Shown piece by piece: positions 20,619 to 32,012 of a stretch of 64,000 bases of DNA. Source of the stretch: Cenococcum geophilum 1.58 (Eukaryota > Ascomycota > Dothideomycetes > Gloniales > Gloniaceae). The translations under genes and the position numbers were made by a program. The notes below the pieces were generated by a model. It saw nothing but the letters and a program-made list of their open reading frames with translations, did no database searches and had not been told where the DNA came from. The number at the start of each line of letters is the position of its first letter. The stretch's first letter is position 1. Location: contig KV748178.1 in the NCBI GenBank assembly GCA_001692895.1, forward strand, positions 5,558,867 through 5,622,866, written 5' to 3'.

Positions 20619-21870
20619 ATGAGCACTAAACTTTTCTCCGCTGCATCCTCACATCCAACGAATTCATTTACAAAACTCGCTTTCCATATGCATTCTCCTG
20701 TAAACTTATCTCTTGAGAGCTCTTCTCCGTCCTCCGCTCTGACCAACCCTACCGTTCATATAGAGATGCTCAGCGACGTCAATAAAAAGCTCGCCAGCTA
20801 CCAGCCGTTGAGCACAAGTGACAACAGTGTTGTTGTTCTTAAGGCCTTTACCCAGTATCTGCCTCGAGACGGTATGCGGAACATCTGTGACGACATCCTT
20901 GACTGTTCTTCCGACGAGGAACTACGCATACTTGCTACACACTTAATGACTGCACTACTTGTACCTAGTATGTATCTACTTTACTCTTTATTTTGTAATA
21001 TTACATTTAGCAGATTTTAAGTTCCTCTTTCTATAGTGAAAGCAAGAGGCAAGATTCCAGCAGCTTCACCATCCCCGCGGTTTGGAGCAGATGACAGTAT
21101 CGACGATATTGCCTCCGAACTAGAGTCGAGCTCCCGCAACGATCAGGGGTGGCTTAAGGAGGCATGTCTCCTCCGGGATAGTAATAGATGCGTTTTGACT
21201 GAGCTTTATGATGTGGACAAGGCTGCCAAGAGCCTGTCCGGGACTGAGCGCAAACACATCACTACAATAATCACAAAGGCTGCTCATATAATTCCACTCT
21301 CAATTGACAACTTTGCAGATACTGAGGTTAATTTCTCTTTTATTAACTATGCGGTATTACCACTAATATATAGCCAGCTTAGAAACGCTGCCACAATTTT
21401 GGATGCGTTATATCGGTATTTTCCTAGAATCCGCTCCCGGATTAATTTCTCCGCCAACAAGATTAATGATACTTGCAACACTATTACTTTAGCGGATACT
21501 CTTCATGGTACATTTAGAGAATTCCAGCTCGCATTTGAACCAACTGTGCGTATAGTGTCTAAGGTATTAGGATGTTCTTTTCTAATGTTTCTAGAGTAAC
21601 GAGAACATCTACCGTGTAAAGCAGTACGCCTATTTTCCAACCGTATTTAACTATTATCTCCCTAAGAGCGGTAATATCACATTTCTCGCCCATTCTGACC
21701 ACAGCCTCCCAAGCGCTATTCTTTTAGAAACTCACGCCATTATTGCTAAAATTCTGCATGCGACTGGCATGGGTGAGTACATCGATGATGTTTTCCAGGA
21801 GCGGCAGCGTATTCATTGCTTCGCGCCCGATGGTAGTACAAATGTGCAGTCACTTCTAATGGTGTTTTGA
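20619..21870 (+). CDS. Fungal HNH-endonuclease domain protein, three exons
   Basis: Exons 20619-20967, 21037-21545 and 21595-21870 give 377 aa with all phases matching. Introns: 69 bp GTATGT..TCTATAG and 49 bp GTGCGT..TTTCTAG. The HNH-type core shows LRDSNRCVLTELYDVDKAAK (from about residue 162), KAAHIIPLSI with H200, then YRYFPRIRSRINFSANKIND, and a later part LETHAIIAKILHATGMGEYI and FAPDGSTNVQSLLM, all seen in the large fungal family of HNH domain proteins. Function in fungi is unknown; the fold suggests nuclease activity. The frame is intact although MITEs lie 90 bp upstream and RIP-mutated DNA begins within 1 kb downstream. It may be recently arrived or a member of an expanded accessory family. 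Confidence 0.85.
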
Positions 21871-22422
21871 GGACCAGTTAGGACCAGTTAGGGGCGTCTG
21901 GTGCTTGCAAACTTCTCACCCCCAACTATATAACTATTATAGAACTCTTATTGTATGGTTTATGGTTAACTGGTCGTGCCTGGCGTCTGGTGCTGAGTGG
22001 TGAGTGCTGGGGGATTTGAGGGGCGAGGGTGTTGCGGTGTTGACCGCATGGGAAAGGCGGCTTGGAAGGGATAGAGCAGCACCAATCCATCATCAGTTCC
22101 ACCACATACAGATGGCCACGGCACGTGTTAGGGGGCCTGGCAAAACGACCGCCAAAAACGGCGTTAAAGACGTCCAGAAATGAGTATTAAATATATATAT
22201 TTTTAATGGTAGAAATTGCTATCCCTTAACACGTCAATCTGGGTCCTTAGGTTATCGATAAGGATCAACTAATTAGATTAGCTAAATTTGGTAGCCGTAC
22301 TTAGGAATATAAGGTTGCCATATATCTAAATCCTTCTAGTAGTCTTTAATAGCCAGCTTTATAGTAATTCCTATATAAATAAGTACCCCAAAATACGCGT
22401 AGAGTTCCTATCTATATATTAG
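21871..22422. other. Transition from gene island to AT-rich repeats
   Basis: It starts with a doubled 10-bp word (GGACCAGTTA at 21871). Bases 22218-22262 carry another ATCGAT-type MITE end (CTATCCCTTAACACG .. ATCGATAAGG). No coding was seen. Confidence 0.5.
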
Positions 22423-22470
22423 TGTCACGGAACCCCACCGCAGGGGCCTCCATAGGAGAGCCCCGTGCTC
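22423..22470 (+). mobile_element. LTR start fragment of the 193-bp Gypsy LTR family
   Basis: TGTCACGGAACCCCACCGCA, followed by GGGGCCTCCATAGGAGAGCC, matches the start of the LTRs at 41797-41989 and 50589-50781 (read on the minus strand). The sequence then diverges, so this is a truncated or chimeric LTR. Confidence 0.7.
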
Positions 22471-22645
22471 TTACGTGTTATCTCGGTCCCAGACGATCAG
22501 CCAATCATAAGCTGCTTACATAACAGATTGATCATCTTATGTTGTTGTCGTCTAGTACACGGTTCGGAAATTTATTAATCCCTTACGCTAATTTATATAT
22601 AATTCTTATACAAACTCACACGCCATACTAAATTTTTAGCCATCA

Positions 22646-22960
22646 ATTAATAATGAACTAATACCTTTATAAACAATCGGCCAATGTTATATTCTAGAAC
22701 TTTATAAGGCGATTCCAACGCTGCTAAAATTATTATAAACGGCCTGGTGGTTACTACTATATTTCGCCTTAAATAAGCGGGTCTCCCCTTTAAAGCTCCG
22801 CCTAAAACCCTACTACTATTAATTAATAATAAACTAACGCCTTTATAAACAATTGGCTAACGTTATATTCTAGAGCTTTATAAGGCAATTTTAATGCTAC
22901 CAAAATTATTACAAACGGCCTAGTGGTTACCGCTACGTTTTGCCTTAAATATTACCGCTA
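22646..22960. repeat. Two direct copies of a segment of about 130 bp, 177 bp apart
   Basis: Text beginning ATTAATAATGAACTAATACC at 22646 recurs at 22823 with scattered C/T and G/A differences through GCCTGGTGGTTACTACTA. The origin is unknown. Confidence 0.7.
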
Positions 22961-23599
22961 TAAACAGTAAATATTCAGCCAGAGCTATCAACCATCACTA
23001 ATCCTTAACGTTTGACCTCCTATATTAATATTTATAGTAGATAAACACCTAAATAGCTAATATATTGTATCTAGATTAATTCTGTGCCTTATTACCTGCT
23101 TTATTACTCCTTCGCTACCTATACTACCCAAACATTAACCTATAAACCCCCTACCGACTCTATATTTACCAATAAGCTACATACTACTATTTAGTATAAA
23201 GAAACGCTTAAAGGCCTTAATAAGGAAGCTAAAAGTTAGATATACGCCTAGTATAGTACGCAACTGTCCTCGTACTACTAGCGAGGTAGTAGATAATACT
23301 ATTGGTGTAGTAAACGTCTTTAAAAAGCAATGTACTAATAACAAGGCGTCTTAGTCACTGGTAGCAAATAGTAAAGCTTCTTAGTTACTATGGACAGATC
23401 TATAAACATCTCAACTCTCTACTAGCTTGGCCAGCTAGGATATACCTTAACTCTCTACTAGCTTGGCCTGTTAGGATATACTAAAGATACAAATAACTAG
23501 AGCTTAGAGAAAAATCTAAGATAAGAAGAAGCCTAATATAATAACTTAAGCACGAGATAACGTAATTTAGGGTACTATATTACTGCTATATGGCGACAA
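22961..23599. other. RIP-mutated DNA, origin unknown
   Basis: AT-rich and stop-laden. A short tandem word CAACTCTCTACTAGCTTGGC (23409) is repeated at 23448 with one change. It may hold the N-terminal part of the helicase relic that follows. Confidence 0.4.
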
Positions 23600-25260
23600 A
23601 TTCCATGCAAAAAATAAGTAGGTAACCTATATTTGGAGGCTAATCTATAATCGCATTAATGTTATCCTTATTACACAAACTGGCTTTGGTAAAAGCCTTA
23701 TTATATAAGTAATTTTAATCCTTTATAAAAATACTATATTGCTAATATTTCTTCCTTTAAATAAGATTGTAAAAGAGTAAGTTTAAAAGGTTAATCAGAT
23801 TAGTAGTAATGCGCTACTCTTTAATGCTAATATTAAGGATATAAATAAAGCGCTTAAGAATGTAAGAGCCAGCCTATATACTTATATCTTTATTAGTCCT
23901 AAGCTTACTAGTATACCATCTTTTTAAGATCTGCTTAAAGACCCTAAGTTTAAGAAGTAATTAGCCTTAGTCGCTGTTAATAAAGCTTATCTTATTATAT
24001 AATAAGGTAAGAAGTTTTGCCCTAAGTATGCGCAGCTACGCTATATGCGCAATCTAATTAGAAGCTCAGTTCCGTGGTTTACCTATTCTATAACTTTTAA
24101 TCCAAAAACATTAGAAACGGTAAAGAAGTCCTTAGGCTTTAATAATACTAATATACACCTTAAGTAGACTTCTATTTCCCGCAGAGAGCTTATCTTTTGT
24201 TTTAGCCAGATACTAAAGAATATAATTGCTAAATACACCTTACTCCGCTTCCTTCTTAATAAGGCTATTAATCCTCTAACTATTAAAACATATATTAATC
24301 CTGCCGTCTTTTAGGGAGGGAGCCGCTTAGCTACTCCGCATAAGATTCTAAAAACTATTATATTCTTTAATACCAGAGTTTAAGCTATAGAGGTATATAA
24401 AAGCATATCTAAGTACCTATAGTAGCTATATCTAGCTTAATATACTAAGAATATCACCCGCTTAATTATGGCCGTATTCTATTAAACAACCTTATTATTT
24501 AGTAAGAAGTTAATACTAGATAAATTTAGGAAACTAGTAGAATTTTCTAAAATTCGAATTATTTTTGCTATAGAGGCTATTAGAATTAGTATTAATCTTC
24601 CGGACGTCCGTAGAGTGGTTATATATATAATACCGGCGCCTAAATAATATTTCTCTTTTCTTCTATAGCGTGGTGGTTAAGCTAGTCGTAATAGTAGAAG
24701 GGCTAAAGTAATCTTTTTATTTAAACACTAGTGCTTTAGTAAATAAGACCTACTCCTATAGCTAAAGCCGAAGGCAGTATACTGTTTAAATTCTCGCTGA
24801 TAGCAATAGTCTTACGTACTATTATCCCACCCCTCTTCTACCTCTTAGCTATTACCATTACGCGAATCCTAATTACCGTTAGTTAATTCTATAAACTCGG
24901 ACGACTTATTAGCCAGCGACACCATCTAGTTAAAGTAGGAAGGTAAAAAGGAAGATAAGTAGAAGCGTATAGAGATAAGAGATAAGTTTTTCTAGCTATA
25001 TAACGATTATAAGTGTATTAAGGAAACACTATATAAGTATTTCGCCAAGCCTAACGCTTTAATTACTGCCAATACCGATAAAGGCTCCTACTATAGTTAC
25101 TATAATAACTCCCTTTAGTTAAAAACGCCTAAACGTGAAATATATAATAAGAAGGGGGCAAATCTAAATGCCAAAAAGAATTATATCCTTAAGAGACTTC
25201 AGATATAGGCTTAGACATTAGCAGTACCTATAGCTATTAGTAGATCTGCTCTATTTCTAA
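23600..25260 (+). pseudogene. RecQ-type DNA helicase relic, RIP-mutated
   Basis: Stop-riddled but readable. Motif I appears as QTGFGKSLI (ACTGGCTTTGGTAAAAGC at 23679-23696). A motif VI-like RGG*ASRNSRRAKVIFLF follows at 24669, in the same frame, where * is a TAA probably made from CAA. The text DVRRVVIYIIP lies between. About 340 bp on, in another frame, a RecQ zinc-binding domain-like part shows CIKETLYKYF (25013) followed by SYYSYYNN where the family has CxxCDNC; the Cys-to-Tyr changes fit G-to-A mutation. RecQ helicases unwind DNA in repair, and in several fungi multicopy RecQ-like genes sit next to telomeres. It is not functional. Confidence 0.7.
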
Positions 25261-25921
25261 TATATTACACTATTGCCGTTCTATATACTATACTATATTA
25301 AATAGCATATTAATTCCACCTAATTACTATATGTAAATACCTTAACAACTATATAAATAAATGGGAGCACGTAGATCTACTATCTAAAAGTCTATAGTAG
25401 GAGCTGCGTGCGGCTAGTCTTAAATATAATTATATACTATACCCTTCTTTATAGGGTATAGATGCGATATTTAGGATTTTTAATATTAATCCGACGCCGA
25501 GCTAGAGTCAAACTTTATTAATTAACTCCCTGTTTAATGCTGCCATATCTACCGCTACCACTAGTTAAGCTATATCAGTTGCTACCGTATCCGCTATATA
25601 ACCGCGACTCTCTTTAAGCCTACCCCCGCGCTAGTCTCCTCTGCGTAATACTTAGATACTATCGCCTGTAAGATATAGCCTATTAAGCTTATAAAGCCTA
25701 AATATATAATATATCTAGAACACACTAGATATAAGGAAGAGAAAGAGGTTTTAGTTATTATCGCGGTTATAAAGGGAAGGTAAGTTATTGCTATTCTAAT
25801 AATATTTTTGCACCCTATATATTCCGCTAAGCCCTATTACTAATAAGCTATTTAATATATATATAGTAGTATATAGGGAGCTTTAGCTTTATAACCGGAT
25901 TAATATTACTGTTGTTATAGG
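25261..25921. other. RIP-mutated DNA between helicase relic and Gypsy copy
   Basis: Low-complexity reading in the helicase direction to about 25700 (Ser/Ala/Thr-rich), perhaps the tail of the helicase gene. No other feature was recognised. Confidence 0.35.
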
Positions 25922-26164
25922 CAGTATAGAAGGGTAAAGCCCGACACTAAAAGATAATACTTAATTAAGTATTATAAATATAAGAACGGAATAACTTAAG
26001 TTATACTAAAGAAGTCGTTAATTAATAGAGGGTAGAGGAGAAGTTGTATTAAGGTAAGGTAAGGTTAAAACCTAAGCTCCTTTTAAAATATATATAACCC
26101 TAAGTTTTATATACGTAATAAGAAAACAAACCAAAATAACTGAGGGGCATTTAACACTACTATA
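25922..26164 (-). repeat. 3' LTR of Gypsy copy 1
   Basis: Homologous to 31783-32012 throughout (ACTAAAAGATAATACTTAAT, ATATATAACCCTAAG, AACACTACTATA). The adjoining GGGGAGG purine tract on the minus strand at 26165-26178 marks the polypurine tract. Confidence 0.65.
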
Positions 26165-29100
26165 TTACCTCCCCTACCTAAAACGTTGTCCCCTAACGTT
26201 TCCTTATATCTCCTAAAGTGGGTAATAAATACCCTAAAAAAGAAGACACCCTAACGCCTAATACTCCTTCAACTTATTAAAAGCTGCCTATACTCCCTCC
26301 TTAATTATCGCCTCCGCTTCTTCCGTATTATCCTTATCTACTATGCCTTTTACTTTAAGTTCTGCACTCCTATTATCCTATATATTAATATCTCTAGCTT
26401 AGAGGTTTAAAGATACTTTTTCTCTAATAGTATGTATTTCTACTTACATTTTCTTCTATAAGGGAGATTGTAGAATACTAGAGTTAATTACCTACTCTCC
26501 CAAAGTAGCACCCCTTTCTGAAATTGGTAAAGGCGTTAGGCGGTGTAATACTGCTAGTTTATTAGTGTCTTTTAAGGTACTAATAACTTTCGATAATTAT
26601 TTAGGGGCAGCATCCCAGAGGCTATCTCCCTCAGGCTTACTTAGATCCTTTAGTTTATGGTTAATCTCTATAGGCACTACTTTGTTATTAAAGATATTAG
26701 GACTAAGGTTTAGAGCAGTAGTCCTAGCGCCTTAAGGCGTAATAGCCCTATCTTCACCTTTAGTGTAGCCTTTAGAACCATACTCAGTTAATAAAGGAGC
26801 GCTAGAAGTTATACCCTTGTTTTTTGGATCTAAACTTAGGTCTTTAAGGTATTCTAAGTTATCTACGGGACGCCTATGGCCTTATTTTTTTACCAAAAAG
26901 TAAAACCTTACTCTAAATACCTCTTATTTAAATTTTTTAAGCTCTTTAAAACTGTTATAAACAGCCTTAGTAACACGCGCCCTATATTTTTCCTAAAATA
27001 CTTTATATTTATTATTTAAGATAGAATCTAGAATTACCCGCTGTTCTACCCTTACTTAAGGATTATCCTATAAAAGTCTTCCAACTAAAGCATTTAAAAG
27101 GGCACTTTTTGCCTGTAGTTGTATATAGGCCGGGAATTTATATAAAGGAATACTAGTAATAGGTTTGCCAGTAGGAGTTAAAACCGGGGGAAAACTAGTT
27201 AGATTTATCTATGCAACCTCCTGCTAGCTCTTAAGCCTAGGGATTTCTAATTTCCTAGTATTTAGTAGGATTGCGATTAAGTCTAGAGTAATAATTAAGC
27301 GGCTTAATATTACTTAAAATACTCCTTATATAATAGTAGCTTTTATAAACCATACTTCTCCAGTTTTTAATGTAATGGGTATTTAGTTAAGCTTAAACCT
27401 CTTAGTATTAGCCCTAGTCTAGGCCGTCTCTATATTCTTAATACGCCCCCTACTATTAAGTTCTTCGCGCTCTTAAAGCAAATCTACCTATTTTGGTATA
27501 TACTAATACATTCTAGGTAGGAGTTCTATATAAGACTAACTCCCCTCCTTAACTAAGGAAACATAAAAATAAAGCCAGCTATCTCTAAAATTTAGCCCTC
27601 CTTTGCGTACCTAGAGAAGATTAATTTCTAAGTTCCGTTTTTTAGGAAGATGGCCATTAAGAAACCGGAGCGCGTAGCTTGGATATGCAATAAAATAAGT
27701 AGTATTATTAGTGCGTAAAGCCATAGTGTGTCTATAGTGCTCCAGATCTATATAAACCACCTATTATAGTAAGGAATAATATATAGTCCGGAGGATACCA
27801 TCTTTCTCTTCCCTAGTAGTCTTTCGCAAATGGTGTGCGTATATATTAAACTCTTCCTTAAAAATGCCTAGAATTTTGATGTCTTTCCACTATTTAAATA
27901 AATTGGCGTGGTGGATTTCGAGTAGGTCCTATTTAAGTTCCCCTTTTAAGCCTAATATAAGCTTTTTTAATCCTATACGGTTTACTAGATAATCGCTAGG
28001 CTATATAGCAGAATAAGCGTAAATTTTAAGGTTATCGTTTATATGCTCTAGGCAACTATTCTTTTTAAACTAGAAATAGGAGCTTTTAGCTATTTAGAGA
28101 ATGTTAACAGTATTATAGTTCTTAGAGACTAAGTGGATTTATAAATATAAATTAGTAGAAGAAACGCTAGCATCCAATCCTAATAACCCTACTATTTTTT
28201 AAAGATGCATCTGGTATAACGCATGGACTTTTGTTCTATTTCCTTACTAGGCTATAATAAATTAGTGCAAGATAGAAAAGATACTGTCTTTTAGCTCTTT
28301 CTTAAAATTAAGGGCCTTAATTAATTTAGCTAGCGTTTTAGAATGATATAAGCATTTCATTTTCCGCTTTGGCCGTGCTTTTATAACAATTACCTCTCCT
28401 TTAGTAATTATTGTTGCTTTTCCCTTCCGCCTGTTAGCTCTACTAGAAGCCAGAGGCTCCGTAGGTCCTATCTTTAGCTTCTTTTTTAGGGATTTCTTAA
28501 AAGCTTTCTCAGCCCTGCGTTTCTGTAGGGAGCCGGTGATAAGGTTATCCTCTAAAGACGTAGATTTATTAGATTTAGAGTTTTCTCCTTGCGCTTTAGG
28601 TACCTTACCTCTAAACAGAAATAAGCTACGCAGCATTCTTACATTTAAGCCTTTAACCTCCTTAAAAGGTAATAGTAGAGGTGCTAGAGTAACTGGCTCT
28701 AGTGTAGATTCCTCTTTAGTTTTAATAGTTAAGGCTAGCACTAAAAGCTTATAGCCTTAGCTTAGATAACGAACGAGTTTCTATTTCTTAATTAACTCCT
28801 TATTAACTACCAATCTAAATTTGTAGGCGGTAAGAAAGTCTAAGGGTGTTAGGTATAGGGTCCTTAAGATCTTAGCCTTTAAGAGTTCTAGGCGGCTTAG
28901 TATTATATTATTAATTATTTTTAACGCATCTTTCCTGGAGATTTAACTTCTTTTTACCTAATTAATAAAGATATGGATGCTTTTAGTGCGTAATATGTGT
29001 AGAAGAGCTTACAGGGACCTTCTAAAAATTCCTCTCCCCACTCCTTCTTAATTATATTTCGCACCGCCTTAATTTTATTAATTTTATAGGTAATTTTAGA

Positions 29101-31782
29101 GAGCTTTTTAATGTCCGCAAAGGCGTTTTCCTAATCTTTATTTCCCAAATTTCCCTTAAGCTTATTATCCTTCTTAATCTTAACTATTGCATTTTTTATA
29201 GCCTTAACTACATTATGCTCCTAGTTTATAATAGCCTATATTAAACTATAATAGATATTTACGCGCTAATTAACTAGGTGGCTTTAGGCGGCCCTAAGAA
29301 TAACCTCTATTATTTGCGCCTTTTCTTAGTATATAAGGGCTATTAACTAAATAGTAGAAGGCAGAGGCGCGGGAGGCAGAGGTATAGAAGGTAAAGGTGG
29401 CGGCTTTCCTTTTAAGCGGAGTTCTATAGTTCTAGATATTTTTATAATAATATTTCGTATATGTAACGGGCGTATAGGTAGTATTTTAAGATAAAAGTTA
29501 TAATAGTGTTTTCTTAACGTAAAAGAAAAGTAAATAGGCGCGTATAACTAAATAAAATAAGATAATAAGAAATTAAAACAAAGGCCTTATAATATTTTCC
29601 AGAAAAAGGTAAATTAAAAAGAACCGTTACGTAAATTATTAATATATTAAGGAACTTTAACCGGCGGTTAAAGTTATTTAATTAGTTAGATTTTCCTTAC
29701 TAAGACTTTTCCATAACAATAACATTAGTTAGTACTAAAAATTAACTTTAACCTCTAATATGCTTAACCAAGGTTTCTTAAAGTAAGTAGCTCTTCTCTT
29801 AACTTAAAAGGAAATAAAAATACTAAATTAAAAATTATAGAGCATAAAAATATAAAATACTTATAAGAGATAGTTACTAGTAATAAGAATAAAAGGAAGA
29901 AGACTATATATAAAGTTATTCTCTATAAGAGCAGTTGTTAAGACTAAGGATTTAGAACCAGCTTTAAAGAAGTAAACTCTTTTCCTAATTACTTATAGCA
30001 GTAAGGTAGGAGTGTAGTAGAAGACTCTTAGTCTCTAAGAGTGCTAGCTATTATAGTGCCGAGTGTTCCTTAGATAAGCCTTACTTATAGTTACTTTACG
30101 CATTTGTTATGGAGATAAAGAGAAGAAAGAGAAAGAGTTGCTGCTTATAGTAATAGGTGTCCTAAGTAACGGCTTGCCTATAGAAGGATTTTCGTAGAAG
30201 ACCGTCTCTTAGTAGAGCTATAATCCTTAAGATGTAATGAGATTATAATATAATTAGAAGGGAGGAACGTATATAAAGGATAGGTAGAATTAACTATAAC
30301 TATAATATAATTTTGGTTAATTACCGTTTATAAAGGCTTTCTCTTTTACTTTTTTCCTTCTGCTTTCTTTCCTTAAAAGGGTTTAATTAAGCTTAGCTTA
30401 TATAATCCTTATACTAATAAAGCAGTACGGCGCTATACCGGTATAGCAGGAAACTGGCTATTTGTCTTTTAGGAAGCTTAAAGGAACTCTTTTAATAAGT
30501 AGTGGCGATTAAGTTGCTTAAATAAGAGGGTAGAAGGACTTTTATAGACGAGAACTCGGCTAATTCTTCCCAGAGATTACCTTTTCTCTACCTACACTAC
30601 GGCCTCCTCCTTAGGTACCTCCTCTTCTATAGGGACCTCTTCTATATTATATTGCTTTTATTTATATAGCCTTCTAGTCTAACTTCCTTAAGATCTTATA
30701 TAAGGAACCGTTTTAACCTATTCCTATATAGATTGCCTTTTATTTTAGTACCATTAAGTTTATAAAACCCTTTTTCTAATACCATTTTAATCCGGAAGGG
30801 ACCCTGCTATTTTAGCTATAGCTTTTACTACCGCAATATATCTTTTGCCTTCTTTATATCCTATACTAGCATAAGCCCCTCAGACTTAAGCTTGCCCTTA
30901 TAGGTATTCTCTATTAGCTAGACAATAGCGGCGTATCCTCTCCTAAGCTTCTTCGTTATTTATCTCTTATTACTTAAACTGTTTTATTCTTAGAATAATT
31001 AACTCTTCTATTGTCTTTACCTTATTTTACAGGAGTATCTACTATATAGGAAGGCAGAGTTTAATTAGGGGTATATATTCTTATCTATAGAGCATTTAAG
31101 CTAGTATTATTCCCGTTATTACCTTAACCGTTGTTTAGTTAGCCTAAAGCGCTTTCGTTAGATTCTGCACCCAGTCGCCTCTATACTTCGCTAACGCTGC
31201 TACTAGAGGCTAATGTCCTCTCTTAACTAGGCCTTATCCTTATAGATAGTAGGCTAATATAACTACTTAATAAATCCTATATGTTTCTGCGAGAATAGTA
31301 ACTATATCCTTATTCTCTAGTCCTCCGTTAACAGAGAGTTGTCTAAACACTCCCTATCTTAGATAACCTCTTCCTATAGAAATTTCGCTACTGCTTTAAA
31401 TGTTATATTTATTAGAGCTCTTGCCTCTAGCTAGCCTAAAAGGTACTCTCTAGCTACTACCAGATACTACTTTCCCAATTTAGCCGTTGGCGTATAGACA
31501 ATATCTATTAAGGCCTATTCCTAAAGGGTAGCCGTCTAAGTTAGATATAAGGCTTCCTCCGTAGAGGTAGTAGAGAAAGTGGTAGAAGCTATAGTAGAAG
31601 CTAAGGAAGAGGAGTAGATTTAAGAATCTTATTAAAAATATTATTGAAGTTAAACTAAGTATCTAATATTTTAATAAGCTTATAGGTAAAGCTATAGGTT
31701 AATTAAATCTAGCTACTTTTTAAAAGGGAAGGTAATATATAGACACTAATCTAATTATAGTAGTAAATAATAGAGAGCTAGT
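25922..31782 (-). mobile_element. Ty3/Gypsy element, copy 1, 5'-truncated, with extra 3' reading frame
   Basis: Read on the minus strand: integrase (about 31600-30600) with EALYLT-type start, WYLVVAREYL-like text and C-terminal QGPFRIKMVLEKGFYKL (near 30800), then RLKRF; about 1.1 kb of non-coding-looking sequence; a long RIP-mutated frame from about 29450 to 26200; a purine tract; and a 3' LTR at 25922-26164. The 5' part (gag, protease, RT) is missing: the integrase runs up to the LTR of copy 2. The clearest open piece of the extra frame is 28262-28741, Lys-rich (KKSLKKKLKIG; RKGKATIITKG). The extra frame is not recognised. Relative to copy 2 it has about 320 bp more at 30270-30590. Confidence 0.6.
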
Positions 31783-32012
31783 ATGGAAGGGCAAAGCCTA
31801 ATACTAAAAGATAATACTTAATTAAGCATTATAAGGGGAATGGGACTAGATAAGTCATGCTAGAAAGATAGAAGAATAACTAGAGGGTAAGTTAGATTTT
31901 TTTTAGGATGAGGTTAAAGCCTAGGTTGCTTCTATAATATATATAACCCTAAGCCCCCTATATATAATAAGAAATGAACTAAAATAACCAAGGAGCGTTC
32001 CACACTACTATA
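31783..32012 (-). repeat. 3' LTR of Gypsy copy 2
   Basis: About 230 bp homologous to 25922-26164. The minus-strand purine tract GGTGGGGGTAGTAA adjoins it (32013-32026). Confidence 0.65.
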
